Assembly (NCBI RefSeq): GCF_012933445.1
Contig: NZ_JABBNC010000015.1
Span: 114,694-178,693, forward strand
Length of the DNA stretch: 64,000 bases
Direction: 5' to 3'
From: Actinoplanes sp. TBRC 11911
GTDB taxonomy: Bacteria; Actinomycetota; Actinomycetes; Mycobacteriales; Micromonosporaceae
How positions within the stretch are numbered: the first letter of the stretch is position 1; each line of letters opens with the position of its first letter. The notes under the pieces are model-generated. The model made no database searches and was not told the DNA's origin. It was given only the letters and a program-made list of their open reading frames with translations. Positions 10,801 to 19,669 of this stretch are shown here, in pieces. The position numbers were made by a program, and so were the translations under genes.

Positions 10801-13800
10801 TGGACCTCAACGCCGGCGACAGCATCACCGCGGCGGAGCTGCTGGTCCGCTCGGGTGCCACCGCCTCGCAGGGCGCGCTCGCGGTGGACGCCACCGATCT
10901 GGCCGCCGCCAACACCACCGTCATCGGCTCCTACCCGGTGCGGGTGACGGCGACCCTGCGCGGCGTCGCCAGCAGCCCGGCCACGGTGACCGTGCACGTC
11001 GTCGCCGCGGGCGTACCGGTGATCAAGGTGACCTCGACACGACTGAGCTTTGTCGCCGGTGACCCGATCACCGCGGACAACGGCGCGGCGGTGCTCGCCG
11101 GGTCGGGCGCGACGGCGACCGGCGGCACCCCGGGCGTGGTCTTCCCGGCCGGATTCGACGAGAACACGCCGGGCACCTACAGCGTGAGCCTGGTCGACGC
11201 GCCCGCCACGCCGGTGAACCTGCAGGTCGTCGTCACGGCGGTGCCGACGCCCGTGATCACCGTGGCGCACCCGATCGTCAGCTTCGTCGAGGGGGCCGAC
11301 CCGGACGAAGCGGCTGTGCTCAGCGCGCTCGGCGCCAGCATCAGCAATGCCGCCTCGGGCGCCACGATGTTCGTGGACCTGTCCGGCGTCGACTTCGACA
11401 CCCCCGGCAGCTACCGCGTCGCGGTCACCGGCTCGCTGCACGGCGTGGCCGCCACTCCGGTTCCGGCCACCATCAACGTGCTGCTGCCCGGCTCGGGTAC
11501 GGCCGCGGATCCGTACCAGATCGGATCGCCGCACGATCTCGACGCGGCCGCGGTGCTGGTCAACCAGGACACCGCGCACACCGGTGCCGCGACCGCGCAC
11601 TACGTGCTGAGCGCGACCATCGACTACGCCGCCAAGACCTTCGCCGGCTTCGACTGGTTCGGCGGCACCTTCGACGGCGGCGGCCACGCGATCAGCAACA
11701 TCGCGTACGCCACCTCCACCGCGGGGTCCCCGGTCACGGCGATGTTCGACACCGTCACCGGCACGATCGAGAACCTCGAGCTGTCGCACGTGAACGCCGC
11801 CGTGACCTGCGTCGGCGGCGCGACGAACTACCTCGCGGGCGTCGCGGACACGCTCAGCGGAACCCTGAACCGGGTCGCGCTGGTGGATTCGTCGGTCGTG
11901 ATGACCAAGGGTGCGTGCGCCACCAACTCGTTCACCGGCGGCCTGGCCCGCGCGACCACCGGCACGATCACCCAGAGCATGGTCTGGAACACCACGATCA
12001 CCGGCAACAAGTACGCCGCGGCCCTGACCAGCAACGGCACGGGCAAGCTGACGAACAACCTCGTCAACGCGACCGTCGCGCAGACCACGAGCGGAGCGGG
12101 CGCGGGAGCCGGTGAGGTCCAGGCCTCGGGGATGCCGGCGCTCGCCACCGGCAACGTGATCTACGGCGGCTCGGTCAGCGGTACCGGCACGCACACGACA
12201 TCGGCGATCGGGCAGGAGACCACGGCGGGCACGCCGCTGGGCACGAACAATCTGGTCAGCACCAACGTGATCCTGGCCCCGGGCACGAACGCGGCGACAC
12301 CGGACAACGGCACCCCGGTGACGCCCGCCGCCCTGGCCCAGCAGTCCACCTACGAGGGCGTCGGGTTCGGCTTCGGCGCGGGCGCGGCCTGGTCCTGGGT
12401 GGACGCCGGGCTGGCCAGTCATCCGATCCTGTCCTACCTGCCGGTCACCTTCTCCGCCCCGGTCGTGGCCCTGGCCGGCCCGTCGATCATCGTGTCCGCC
12501 CAGGCGCCCGAGCCCGGCGAGGCGGCCCTGCTGCAGCGGTTCGGCGCGGTCACCGATCACGGCACCCTGAGCATCACGCTGGGCGACCCCACCGATGGCG
12601 GCGTCAACTTCCAGCTGCCGGGCACCTATCCCGCGACCATCAGCGGAACGGACAACGGGGTGACCACGACGGTCGACGTCACGATCGTCGTCACCGCCCT
12701 GGTGGGCAGCGGCACCGCGGCCGACCCGCTGTCGATCGGCTCGCGGGCCGACCTGGACAACGCGGTCACCGCGCTGGACAGCGGTCCGGCCGTGTATCAG
12801 AGCGCGCACTACGCGCTGACCGCGGACATCAACTACGCCGGCGACGACTTCGGCGGGATCGACCTGTTCAGCGGGGTCTTCGACGGCGGCGGACACACGA
12901 TCAGCAACCTCACGTACGCCACCGACGGTGCCACCAACGGCGATACGCTCGCGTTCTTCCGGGTTCTGGACGGCGCGACGGTCCGCGACCTCAGCGTGAA
13001 CAACGTCGTCGGCCAGGGCACGAGCGACGTCGCGGGCCTGGCCGCCGACGTGTACGCCTCGACGATCAATGCCGTCTCGGTGATCGCGGCGACGCTCGGC
13101 AGCACCGGCGCGGGCGGCACCGGCGACGTCGGCGGTCTCGTCGCCGACGCGTTCGCCAACCGTGGATCGTCGCTGTCCGGCACCGGCACGACCACGATCG
13201 CGGACACCAGCGTGTCGCAGACCTCGGTCGCGGGCCGCTGGAAGGTCGGCGGCCTGGTCGCGTCGGCCGCGGGTGCGGTCGCGATCGAGCGGAACCTGAT
13301 CGACGCCGACACGACGAGCCAGTCGCTGGTCGGGCCGGGCGCCGGGGTCTCGGCCGGCGGTGTGCTCGGCGCGGTCGGCACCGGCGGCACCGTCCACATC
13401 GCCGGCAATGTCGTGTTCGGCGGTTCCGTGTCGTACGCCAGCGTGGGCGGTTCGCGAACCGGCTTCGCCGGGTTGGTGCTGGGTGACGTGTCCGGCACCG
13501 GCGACTGGGTCGAGCAGGACAACCTGGTCAGCTCGAGCGCGACGCTGGGCGCGAATCTCACCGGCGCCGCCGCGAACGTCAGCGGGCACGGCGACCAGGA
13601 CGGAACGCCCACCGCGGCGGCCGATCTGTCAGCGGAGCAGAGCTACACCGCGCTGGGCTGGGACTTCGGCAGTGACAGCCCGGTGTGGGCGTGGTCGGCC
13701 GGGGCGGCACACCCGGTGCTGTCCGCGGTGCCCGAGCTGGCGGTGCCGACGGTGCGGGTGGCGCGCACGTCGGTGGCGTACCAGGTGGGCAATGTCCCGT

Positions 13801-15566
13801 CGGACGTGGCGATCCTGGCCGACCTCGGCGCGACGGTGTCGCTGGGCGGTATCGCGGCGCTGGACCGCTCCGGCGCCGACCTGACCCAGACCGGGTCGTA
13901 CGCCCTGCCGATCACCGGCACCGCGAACGGCGTCGGGAGCCGGGCGGTGACCGTGACGGTGAACGTGGTACCCGTCGTCGCCATCACCGCCCTGGTGACC
14001 CGCGTCGACTACGTGACCGGCACCGAGGTGGACGCGGACCAGCTCCTGTCCGACATCGGGGCGTCGCTGAACACGACCGGCACGCTCGGCGTCGACCTGT
14101 CGGGCGTCGACTTCGACAAGGCCGGCGACTACGTCGTCACGCTGACGGCGACCGACGACTTCGGGTTCGCCGCCCGGCCGGTCACGGTGACCGTCGCGTT
14201 GCAGGACGCGCCGGCCGGTCCGGGCGGCGGCGAGGGGTCGCCGGTGGACCCCGGCACCCCGACGATCAAGGGCAAGCCGCGCATCGGTGTGCAGCTGACG
14301 GCCGACCCTGGCACGTGGGTGCCGGCCGGCCCGCCGTCGTACAGCTGGCTCCGGGACGGCGTGGCCATCGCCGGGGCGACCGGTAAGACGTACACGCCGG
14401 TCGCCGCGGACGCCGGCCACCTGCTGCAGGTCGCCGTGACCGAGACGCCCGACGGTTTCCCGGCCACCACCGCCTACTCCGCGGCGGTCACCGTCGCGGC
14501 GGGCGAGTTCGTGGCGCCGAAGCCGACGCTGCCGGGCGCGGCCCGGGTCGGCTCCACGCTGGTGGCGAATCCGGGGAAGTGGACACCCGCGCCGGCGCTG
14601 GCCTACCGCTGGCTCCGCGACGGCGTGGTGATCGGCGGCGCGACCGGTGCGTCCTACACCCCGACCAAGGCCGACCTCGGTGCGGCGCTGCGCGTGCAGG
14701 TGACCGGGGCGCTGGCGGGGTACACGACCACGACGGTCAAGTCGGCGGCGGTACGGGTGCAGGCCGGGGTCTTCACCGCGCCGGTGCCGCAGGTGACCGG
14801 GCCGGCGACGGTGGGCTCGGTGCTGAGCGTGTCGGCCGGGGACTGGTCGCCGGCGCCGAAGTTCGTCGACTACCAGTGGCTGCGCGACGGCGACGCGATC
14901 AAGGGGGCGACGAGCGCGAGCTACCGGCTGGTGGCCGCCGACTACGGCGAGCGGGTCAGCGTGCGGGTGGTCGGCTCGCGGGTCGCGTACGTGACCCTGT
15001 CGGTGAAATCGGCGGCGGTAAAGGTGGACGCCGGGGTCTTCACCGCGCCCACGCCGAAGCTGAAGGGGACGGCGACGGTCGGCTCCGAGTTGAGCGTGTC
15101 GGTCGGGGACTGGTCGCCGGCGCCGAAGTTCGTCGACTACCAGTGGCTGCGCGACGGTGTCGCGATCAAGAAGGCGACCAGTTCGAGTTACTCGCTGGTG
15201 GCCGCCGATGCCGGCCGGCGGGTCAGCGTGCGGGTGGTCGGCTCGCGCGTCGCGTACGTGAGCAAATCGGTGTCCTCGGCGGCGGTGACGGTCGGCAACG
15301 GCACCCTGCGCACCGCCAAACCCACGATCAGCGGGACGGCCGAGGTCGGCCGGACCCTGACGGCAGACACCGGCAAGTGGAGCCCGAAACCCGCGTTCGC
15401 CTACCAGTGGTACGCGGACGGGAAGAAGATTCCGCACGCCACGAGCGCCTGCTATCAGATCGACCGGACGTACCGGAACACCAAGATCACCGTCAGTGTC
15501 ACCGGGACGTTGGACGGATATTCCCCGGCGACCACGGTCTCCGACGCGACGAAGGCCGTCAAATGA
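7857..15566 (+). CDS. Giant secreted repeat protein (GLUG-like and Ig-like repeats), probable surface adhesin
   Basis: 2569 residues, ATGA-coupled to the gene before and, by AATGAG, to the gene after. Residues 1-28 are a Sec signal. Four long modules begin near residues 31, 562, 1212 and 1617, each opening with G-S-G-T-A-A-D-P and containing D-I-D-Y-A-G-x-T-F-A-G and F-D-G-x-G-H-x-I-x-N-L, the pattern of GLUG/right-handed beta-helix proteins. Between them lie Ig-like or Rib-like repeats with D-L-S-G-V-D-F-x-x-x-G-x-Y. Five C-terminal Ig-like repeats (from about 2134) carry Y-x-W-L-R-D-G or Y-Q-W-Y-A-D-G; repeats three and four are almost identical at DNA level. No LPXTG sorting signal or transmembrane anchor ends the protein. 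No catalytic residues are recognisable. A scaffold or adhesin that gathers the neighbouring enzymes at the surface is my inference. Confidence 0.85.
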   Translation: MRIRSALIAGALTATVLVGLPGSAAVADTISGSGTAADPYLIDTAADLDAAAAAVNADTGHTGAAIATYRLRADVDYAGQTFADFAWFGGTFDGNGHAIRNLVNTVTVSGTTAASAVFYALNGATVRNLTLDAVSTVPPDQSASNSYPVAGLAGTATSSTITGVGLVDSTVSVTTGSTSAVLAGLVNTVTGTQAAPSTISNNYVSGTTVTGLKYVAALVANVGSFTTISDNFVSAAVSNTASGAGETATLLVRAVTGTQGVAIRDNVIHSGSITRSFGSSAYVGGWVSGSSAGTGVTIADNLVNANNAVNVGADRLTVSPIAVPADWPYGSSFALGWSGNHPYDYANCTGTADPVTGSKCWTIGDNGTYTDPAALATQATYDWDFTRTWTWDTAAKHPVLTRAPKVSTTTRSITVTQGSPLDAAALESKSGATIDDGTLSADLSGVDTATIGTQTAYLIGTNDGFTTTVPITVTVTAPTSGPTLTVPITTIAVPAGALPTPAQILAATHATTDKGTLGVDFGALGAADFATPGATNTVNVTASFNGLSATPVPVTVNVTLAGSGTAADPYRLGSAAALDYATTRINADTARTGAAIAHYAVTADIDYAGRTFAGITWFGGTFDGAGHTIANLVNPTTTDTAPVTAMFVTDTGTIENLVLAHLTSNVTCAGGATYYDAAVVSSLSGGTLSGIELVDSSVVMTPGACATNSFVGGLVRITSGAATITNNMVWNSTIGGNKYAGGIAAAPANGAVITNNLINATIYQPTSGAGATVGGVDAVPAGTVTTTGNVIFGGSITAGTGTTPATGGTHTVNAIAAGATSATNLVSSNAAIQPSANGNNTPPSNGTPVNAADLAKQSTYEGAGWDFAGGTTPWAWGGDHPVLRTAPLLRLTGTVQFSYAAGAETAAQAKAAILAAAAPALDQPGASPVFDVDLSGVDFGAAGTYPAEVIATDGGVAAMPRPVTVTIVDPDALTVSVLDPTLDLNAGDSITAAELLVRSGATASQGALAVDATDLAAANTTVIGSYPVRVTATLRGVASSPATVTVHVVAAGVPVIKVTSTRLSFVAGDPITADNGAAVLAGSGATATGGTPGVVFPAGFDENTPGTYSVSLVDAPATPVNLQVVVTAVPTPVITVAHPIVSFVEGADPDEAAVLSALGASISNAASGATMFVDLSGVDFDTPGSYRVAVTGSLHGVAATPVPATINVLLPGSGTAADPYQIGSPHDLDAAAVLVNQDTAHTGAATAHYVLSATIDYAAKTFAGFDWFGGTFDGGGHAISNIAYATSTAGSPVTAMFDTVTGTIENLELSHVNAAVTCVGGATNYLAGVADTLSGTLNRVALVDSSVVMTKGACATNSFTGGLARATTGTITQSMVWNTTITGNKYAAALTSNGTGKLTNNLVNATVAQTTSGAGAGAGEVQASGMPALATGNVIYGGSVSGTGTHTTSAIGQETTAGTPLGTNNLVSTNVILAPGTNAATPDNGTPVTPAALAQQSTYEGVGFGFGAGAAWSWVDAGLASHPILSYLPVTFSAPVVALAGPSIIVSAQAPEPGEAALLQRFGAVTDHGTLSITLGDPTDGGVNFQLPGTYPATISGTDNGVTTTVDVTIVVTALVGSGTAADPLSIGSRADLDNAVTALDSGPAVYQSAHYALTADINYAGDDFGGIDLFSGVFDGGGHTISNLTYATDGATNGDTLAFFRVLDGATVRDLSVNNVVGQGTSDVAGLAADVYASTINAVSVIAATLGSTGAGGTGDVGGLVADAFANRGSSLSGTGTTTIADTSVSQTSVAGRWKVGGLVASAAGAVAIERNLIDADTTSQSLVGPGAGVSAGGVLGAVGTGGTVHIAGNVVFGGSVSYASVGGSRTGFAGLVLGDVSGTGDWVEQDNLVSSSATLGANLTGAAANVSGHGDQDGTPTAAADLSAEQSYTALGWDFGSDSPVWAWSAGAAHPVLSAVPELAVPTVRVARTSVAYQVGNVPSDVAILADLGATVSLGGIAALDRSGADLTQTGSYALPITGTANGVGSRAVTVTVNVVPVVAITALVTRVDYVTGTEVDADQLLSDIGASLNTTGTLGVDLSGVDFDKAGDYVVTLTATDDFGFAARPVTVTVALQDAPAGPGGGEGSPVDPGTPTIKGKPRIGVQLTADPGTWVPAGPPSYSWLRDGVAIAGATGKTYTPVAADAGHLLQVAVTETPDGFPATTAYSAAVTVAAGEFVAPKPTLPGAARVGSTLVANPGKWTPAPALAYRWLRDGVVIGGATGASYTPTKADLGAALRVQVTGALAGYTTTTVKSAAVRVQAGVFTAPVPQVTGPATVGSVLSVSAGDWSPAPKFVDYQWLRDGDAIKGATSASYRLVAADYGERVSVRVVGSRVAYVTLSVKSAAVKVDAGVFTAPTPKLKGTATVGSELSVSVGDWSPAPKFVDYQWLRDGVAIKKATSSSYSLVAADAGRRVSVRVVGSRVAYVSKSVSSAAVTVGNGTLRTAKPTISGTAEVGRTLTADTGKWSPKPAFAYQWYADGKKIPHATSACYQIDRTYRNTKITVSVTGTLDGYSPATTVSDATKAVK

Positions 15567-18556
15567 GCCTCAGAACGGGACAGCACATGATCAGCAAGCG
15601 CCATCGCCGGCTGCGGCTCTGGTTGGTAGTCGTGCTGGCGGCGGCCGGTCTGACCGGCGTCGTCACGGTCGCGCTGCCCGGTCAGTCGCGGGCCGATACG
15701 CTGCCGGACAACTCGCGGAACACGACGACGCCGATCAAGCACGTCGTGGTGCTCTACGACGAGAACGAGAGCTTCGACCACTACTTCGGCACGTACCCGT
15801 ACGCCGCCAACTCGGACGGCACCCCGTTCACGCCGGCGCCCGGCACGCCCACCGACATCAACACGATGCTCAACGCGGGCCTGGTGCCGGGCGACGCCCC
15901 GGGCGCCGCGGTCGCCGCGCACAACCCGAACGCCAGCCTGCCGCCGGACTCCACGTTCTACACCACCCCGAATCCCAACCTCTACCAGCCCGGCCGGCTG
16001 ACCTCGTCGCAGGCGATCACGTGCGACCAGAACCACTCGTACGGCCCGGAGCAGCAGGCGATGGGCACCGGCGGGCTGGACAAGTTCGTGGAGTCCACCA
16101 ACAGCACCTGTACCACCCAGGGCACCTTCTCGTCGCCGGGGCTCGTCATGGACTACTACGACGGCAACACCGTCACCGGGGTCTGGAACTACGCCCAGAA
16201 CTACGCGATGAGCGACAACAACTGGGACACGATCTTCGGTCCGTCCACCCCCGGGCACCTGAACCTGGTCAGCGGCAACACCTACTCCGGAACCGCCGTC
16301 GTCGGCACCGACATCGACGCCAACGGCGACACCTTCGGGAACGCGGCGAGCGTGGCCACGCCGTCGATGCACGGCGCCAACATCGGTGACCTGCTCAACG
16401 GCAAGGGCGTCTCCTGGGGATGGTTCCAGGGCGGCTTCGCCTCGAAAACCGCGACCAGCCAGAACGTCGCCGGCGCCGCGCAGCAGGACTACGTCGCCCA
16501 CCACGACGCGTTCCAGTACTACACCTCGACCGCGAACTGGGCGCACACGCCACCGGCGGACAACGCCGAGATCGGTCATGGCGGGCCGGCGAACCACCAG
16601 TACGACCTGTCGTTGTTCGACGACGCGCTGAACAACGTCGGCGGCGCCAGCCTGCCCGCGGTGTCGATGCTCAAACCGCCGCACGCCGAGGACGCCCACC
16701 CGGGCAACAGCGGCCCGCTGGACGAGCAGGCATTCCTCACCAAGGAGATCAACGCGATCGAGAAGTCGCCGTACTGGTCGTCGACCGCGATCGTGGTGAC
16801 CTACGACGACTCCGACGGCTGGTACGACCACGTCGCCCCGACCATCACCAACGCCTCGACGGGTGCGGCCGGCGACACCACGATCTGCACCCGGGCCGCG
16901 GCCGACGGGGTGCCGATGCTCAACGGCTATGCCGGCCGGTGCGGGCCCTCGCAGCGGCTTCCGCTGCTGGTGATCTCGCCCTACGCCCGGAAGAACTACG
17001 TCTCGCACGCGCTGACCAACCAGGCCAGCGTGCTGCGGTTCATCGAGGACAACTGGTCGACCGGCCGCATCGACGACATCTCCGCGGTCAAGGGATCGTT
17101 CGACGCGAGCGCCGGCCGCCTGGACGACCTCTTCGACTGGACTCATCCCCAGGGCAACGAGGTGTTGCTCGACTCGACGATGTACCAGCCGGGCGCGAGC
17201 TGTACCGGCGTGACCGACTTCTCGACGTGCATCAACGCGACCTTCGGTGCGGTCACGTCCAAGCCGTCCGACAGCTCCGCACCCGTCCCCGCCCCGACGA
17301 TCACCGCGGCCCGGCACACGGTGACGCTGCGCGCCGAGGATCCGCTGCCGAGCGTCGCGGACTTCCTCGGCGATGTCGGCGCCTCCACCACGGCGGGCAC
17401 CCTGTCGGCCGACCTCTCCCCGGTCAAGCCGGACGTGGTCGGCACCTACAGCGTCACCGTCACCGGAGCCCTCGGCGCGACCGGCGACCCGACCGCCCCG
17501 GACAGCGGCGTGCCCGCGATGAACCCGCAGACGATCACCGTGCAGGTGGCGCCGTTCATCACCCTCGCGCATCCCACGGTGACCGTGACCGCGGGGACGG
17601 CGCCGTCGCCGACCTTCCTGCGCAGCCTGGCCGGCGCCACCATCGTCGGCGGAACGCTGGCGCTGCCCGATCTGTCCGGCATCGACTTCAGCCAGGCCGG
17701 CTCGCACCAGGTGCAGATCACCGGCGGGGGCAACGGCGTCCCGGCGATCCCGGCGACACTGACCGTCATCGTGGCGAAGGCCGGCCCGTCCGCAGCACCG
17801 GTGATCACGCTGGCCAAGCCGGTGCTGACCTATCCGGTCGGCGCCTCGCCCACCGCGGCGCAGGTCGCGACCGCCGCCGGCGCCGCCATCACCCACGGTG
17901 CGCTCGATCCGCTCGACCTGTCCGGCGTCAAATTCAGCAAGCCCGGCACGTACGGGGTCACGGTGTCCGGCGCGGACGGCACCCAGCACGCGGCCCCGGT
18001 GACGCTGAGCATCGCGGTGGTGGCGACACCGGTGATCACGGTCGGGCAGTCGGCGATCACGACCCCGGCCGGGACGGCGCTGACCTCGGATCAGGTGCTC
18101 GCCGGCACGATGGCCACGATCTCGTCCGGCGCGCTGGACCCGGTGGACCTGACCGGCGTGGAGCCGGGCACCCCGGGCACCTACGCCGTGCGGATCACCG
18201 GCTCGGACCGGGGGATCGCGGCCAAGCCGGTGACGGTCACGATCCAGGTGCTGACGCCGGTGGCGAAGCCGATCGCCTCGGTCACCACGCTCACCCTGTC
18301 CAAACAGTCGGTGACCTCGTCGAAGCCGGTGACCGCCACGGTCACGGTCACGGCCAAGGGCGCCACCCCGACCGGGAAGGTCGGCGTCTACAACGGATCG
18401 GCGCTGCTCGCGAGCGTGAAGCTGGCCAAGGGGACGGCGAGCGTCGCGCTCACCCTTCCGGTCGGCGGGTACACGTTGCACGCCGAATACCTGGGCAGCA
18501 CGGAGGTGACGGCAAGTACCAGCAAGGCCGTCACGTTCACCGTGACGAAGAAGTAG
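15563..18556 (+). CDS. Second secreted phospholipase C/acid phosphatase-like protein with Ig-like repeats
   Basis: 997 residues if the coupled ATG at 15563 is used; an ATG at 15587 is an alternative. A signal anchor lies at about 12-40 (L-R-L-W-L-V-V-V-L-A-A-A-G). The phosphoesterase domain starts at I-K-H-V-V-V-L-Y-D-E-N-E-S-F-D-H-Y-F-G; the usual E-N-R-S-F becomes E-N-E-S-F, as in acid-phosphatase-like members. V-T-Y-D-D-S-D-G-W-Y-D-H-V matches the second metal site. Unlike the protein at 4188, its C-terminus holds no DUF756 pair. Instead it has four Rib/Ig-like repeats (from about residue 575, motif D-L-S-G-x-x-F) and a terminal Big_3-type Ig domain ending V-T-F-T-V-T-K-K. The signal is Sec rather than Tat. 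It likely acts on a different phosphoester from its neighbour. Confidence 0.85.
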   Translation: MSLRTGQHMISKRHRRLRLWLVVVLAAAGLTGVVTVALPGQSRADTLPDNSRNTTTPIKHVVVLYDENESFDHYFGTYPYAANSDGTPFTPAPGTPTDINTMLNAGLVPGDAPGAAVAAHNPNASLPPDSTFYTTPNPNLYQPGRLTSSQAITCDQNHSYGPEQQAMGTGGLDKFVESTNSTCTTQGTFSSPGLVMDYYDGNTVTGVWNYAQNYAMSDNNWDTIFGPSTPGHLNLVSGNTYSGTAVVGTDIDANGDTFGNAASVATPSMHGANIGDLLNGKGVSWGWFQGGFASKTATSQNVAGAAQQDYVAHHDAFQYYTSTANWAHTPPADNAEIGHGGPANHQYDLSLFDDALNNVGGASLPAVSMLKPPHAEDAHPGNSGPLDEQAFLTKEINAIEKSPYWSSTAIVVTYDDSDGWYDHVAPTITNASTGAAGDTTICTRAAADGVPMLNGYAGRCGPSQRLPLLVISPYARKNYVSHALTNQASVLRFIEDNWSTGRIDDISAVKGSFDASAGRLDDLFDWTHPQGNEVLLDSTMYQPGASCTGVTDFSTCINATFGAVTSKPSDSSAPVPAPTITAARHTVTLRAEDPLPSVADFLGDVGASTTAGTLSADLSPVKPDVVGTYSVTVTGALGATGDPTAPDSGVPAMNPQTITVQVAPFITLAHPTVTVTAGTAPSPTFLRSLAGATIVGGTLALPDLSGIDFSQAGSHQVQITGGGNGVPAIPATLTVIVAKAGPSAAPVITLAKPVLTYPVGASPTAAQVATAAGAAITHGALDPLDLSGVKFSKPGTYGVTVSGADGTQHAAPVTLSIAVVATPVITVGQSAITTPAGTALTSDQVLAGTMATISSGALDPVDLTGVEPGTPGTYAVRITGSDRGIAAKPVTVTIQVLTPVAKPIASVTTLTLSKQSVTSSKPVTATVTVTAKGATPTGKVGVYNGSALLASVKLAKGTASVALTLPVGGYTLHAEYLGSTEVTASTSKAVTFTVTKK

Positions 18557-18562
18557 GCCCGC

Positions 18563-19669
18563 ATGCTTCGGGTAGCCGCGGTGGCGGTCGCCGTCGCCCT
18601 CGCCGCGGCCGGGTGCACCGGGTCGCCGCCGGCCGGCAGCTCGGTCATCGCGATCGACACGAATGTCGACGTGTGCGGCGGGCCGTGGAGCGCGCCGCAC
18701 GGCGGACCGACGACCTTCGCGGTCACGAACAGGTATGGCGCGCCGATGGACGTCTACCTGGCCGGGGCCGCCGGCGGCGCGGTGTATCAGGAGCTGGAGG
18801 GGATCGGCACCGGCGCCACCCTGAACGCGACGGTGACACTGGGCAACGGCCGCTACCGCTTCGAGTGCTTCCCCGCCGACGGATCGGCGGTCCTGGGACC
18901 GACCGTGACCATCGACGCGGCGAGCGGAGTTTCCGGCACGACGCCGGCGGTACGACCGGTCACGCCGGCGGATCTCATCCCGGTGGCCAAGGCGTACCAG
19001 GCGTGGGTCGTCGGCCGCTTGCCGGTGCTCCGCCGTCAGATCGACGCGCTGGTCGCCGACGTCGCGGCCGGCGACCCGGCCAAGGCCAAGGCGGACTGGC
19101 TGACCGCCCATCTGACGTACGAGACGCTCGGCGCGGCCTACGACGCGTTCGGCGATCTGGACTCGGCCATCAACGGTGACCTGACCGGGTTCCATAAGAT
19201 CGAGGCGCTGCTGTGGTCCGGCTCGCCCGCGCCGGCGTTGCAAGCCGCCGTCGCCGGCCTCCTGCATGCGGTCGATCAACTGATCACTCAGTTCGCGACC
19301 GTCGATATCGACCCGAACATCATCGCGCTGCGCGCCCACGAGATCGTCGAGAATGCCATCCAGTTCGAGCTGAACGGCACGACCGACGCCGGTTCGCACA
19401 GCAACCTCGCGACCATCGGCGCCAACCTGGCCGGCGCCACCGAGACGCTGAATCTGCTGACGCCGCTGCTGGTGAGCCGCTATCCGAAACTGGCCTCGGC
19501 CAAGGCCGCGCTCACCGCCGCCCAGCGGCTGGTCGCCGGACTCGGCCACGCCGGACTCGACACGCTCACCCGCGCGCAGCGCGAGAACCTCAACGCCGAA
19601 CTGGAGAATCTGGTGGAGTTGCTGGCACCGATCGCGGCGATCTGCGATGAACGGGTGGCGTCGCAATGA
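18563..19669 (+). CDS. efeO: EfeO-like lipoprotein: cupredoxin domain plus M75/imelysin domain
   Basis: 368 residues. A lipobox (L-A-A-A-G-C, C18) anchors it to the outer face of the membrane. Residues about 30-125 form a cupredoxin-like domain and about 130-368 the imelysin (M75) domain, with W-L-T-A-H-L-T-Y-E-T-L-G-A-A-Y-D-A-F-G-D-L-D and G-F-H-K-I-E-A-L-L-W. This order is that of EfeO, the extracytoplasmic iron-binding partner of the EfeU permease. It sits 6 bp after the phospholipase gene, and its stop overlaps the next start (ATGA). No efeU occurs anywhere in the window. Assignment to the family is firm; the transport role is uncertain without the permease. Confidence 0.9.
   Translation: MLRVAAVAVAVALAAAGCTGSPPAGSSVIAIDTNVDVCGGPWSAPHGGPTTFAVTNRYGAPMDVYLAGAAGGAVYQELEGIGTGATLNATVTLGNGRYRFECFPADGSAVLGPTVTIDAASGVSGTTPAVRPVTPADLIPVAKAYQAWVVGRLPVLRRQIDALVADVAAGDPAKAKADWLTAHLTYETLGAAYDAFGDLDSAINGDLTGFHKIEALLWSGSPAPALQAAVAGLLHAVDQLITQFATVDIDPNIIALRAHEIVENAIQFELNGTTDAGSHSNLATIGANLAGATETLNLLTPLLVSRYPKLASAKAALTAAQRLVAGLGHAGLDTLTRAQRENLNAELENLVELLAPIAAICDERVASQ

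Noticed and set aside
9111..13589. A 1492-codon open frame on the minus strand across the giant repeat protein gene
   Set aside because: It lies wholly antisense to a well-supported gene, is rich in Arg, Gly and Val from complement codons, and has no signal, motif or ribosome site. The GC-biased third position of the real gene explains it.
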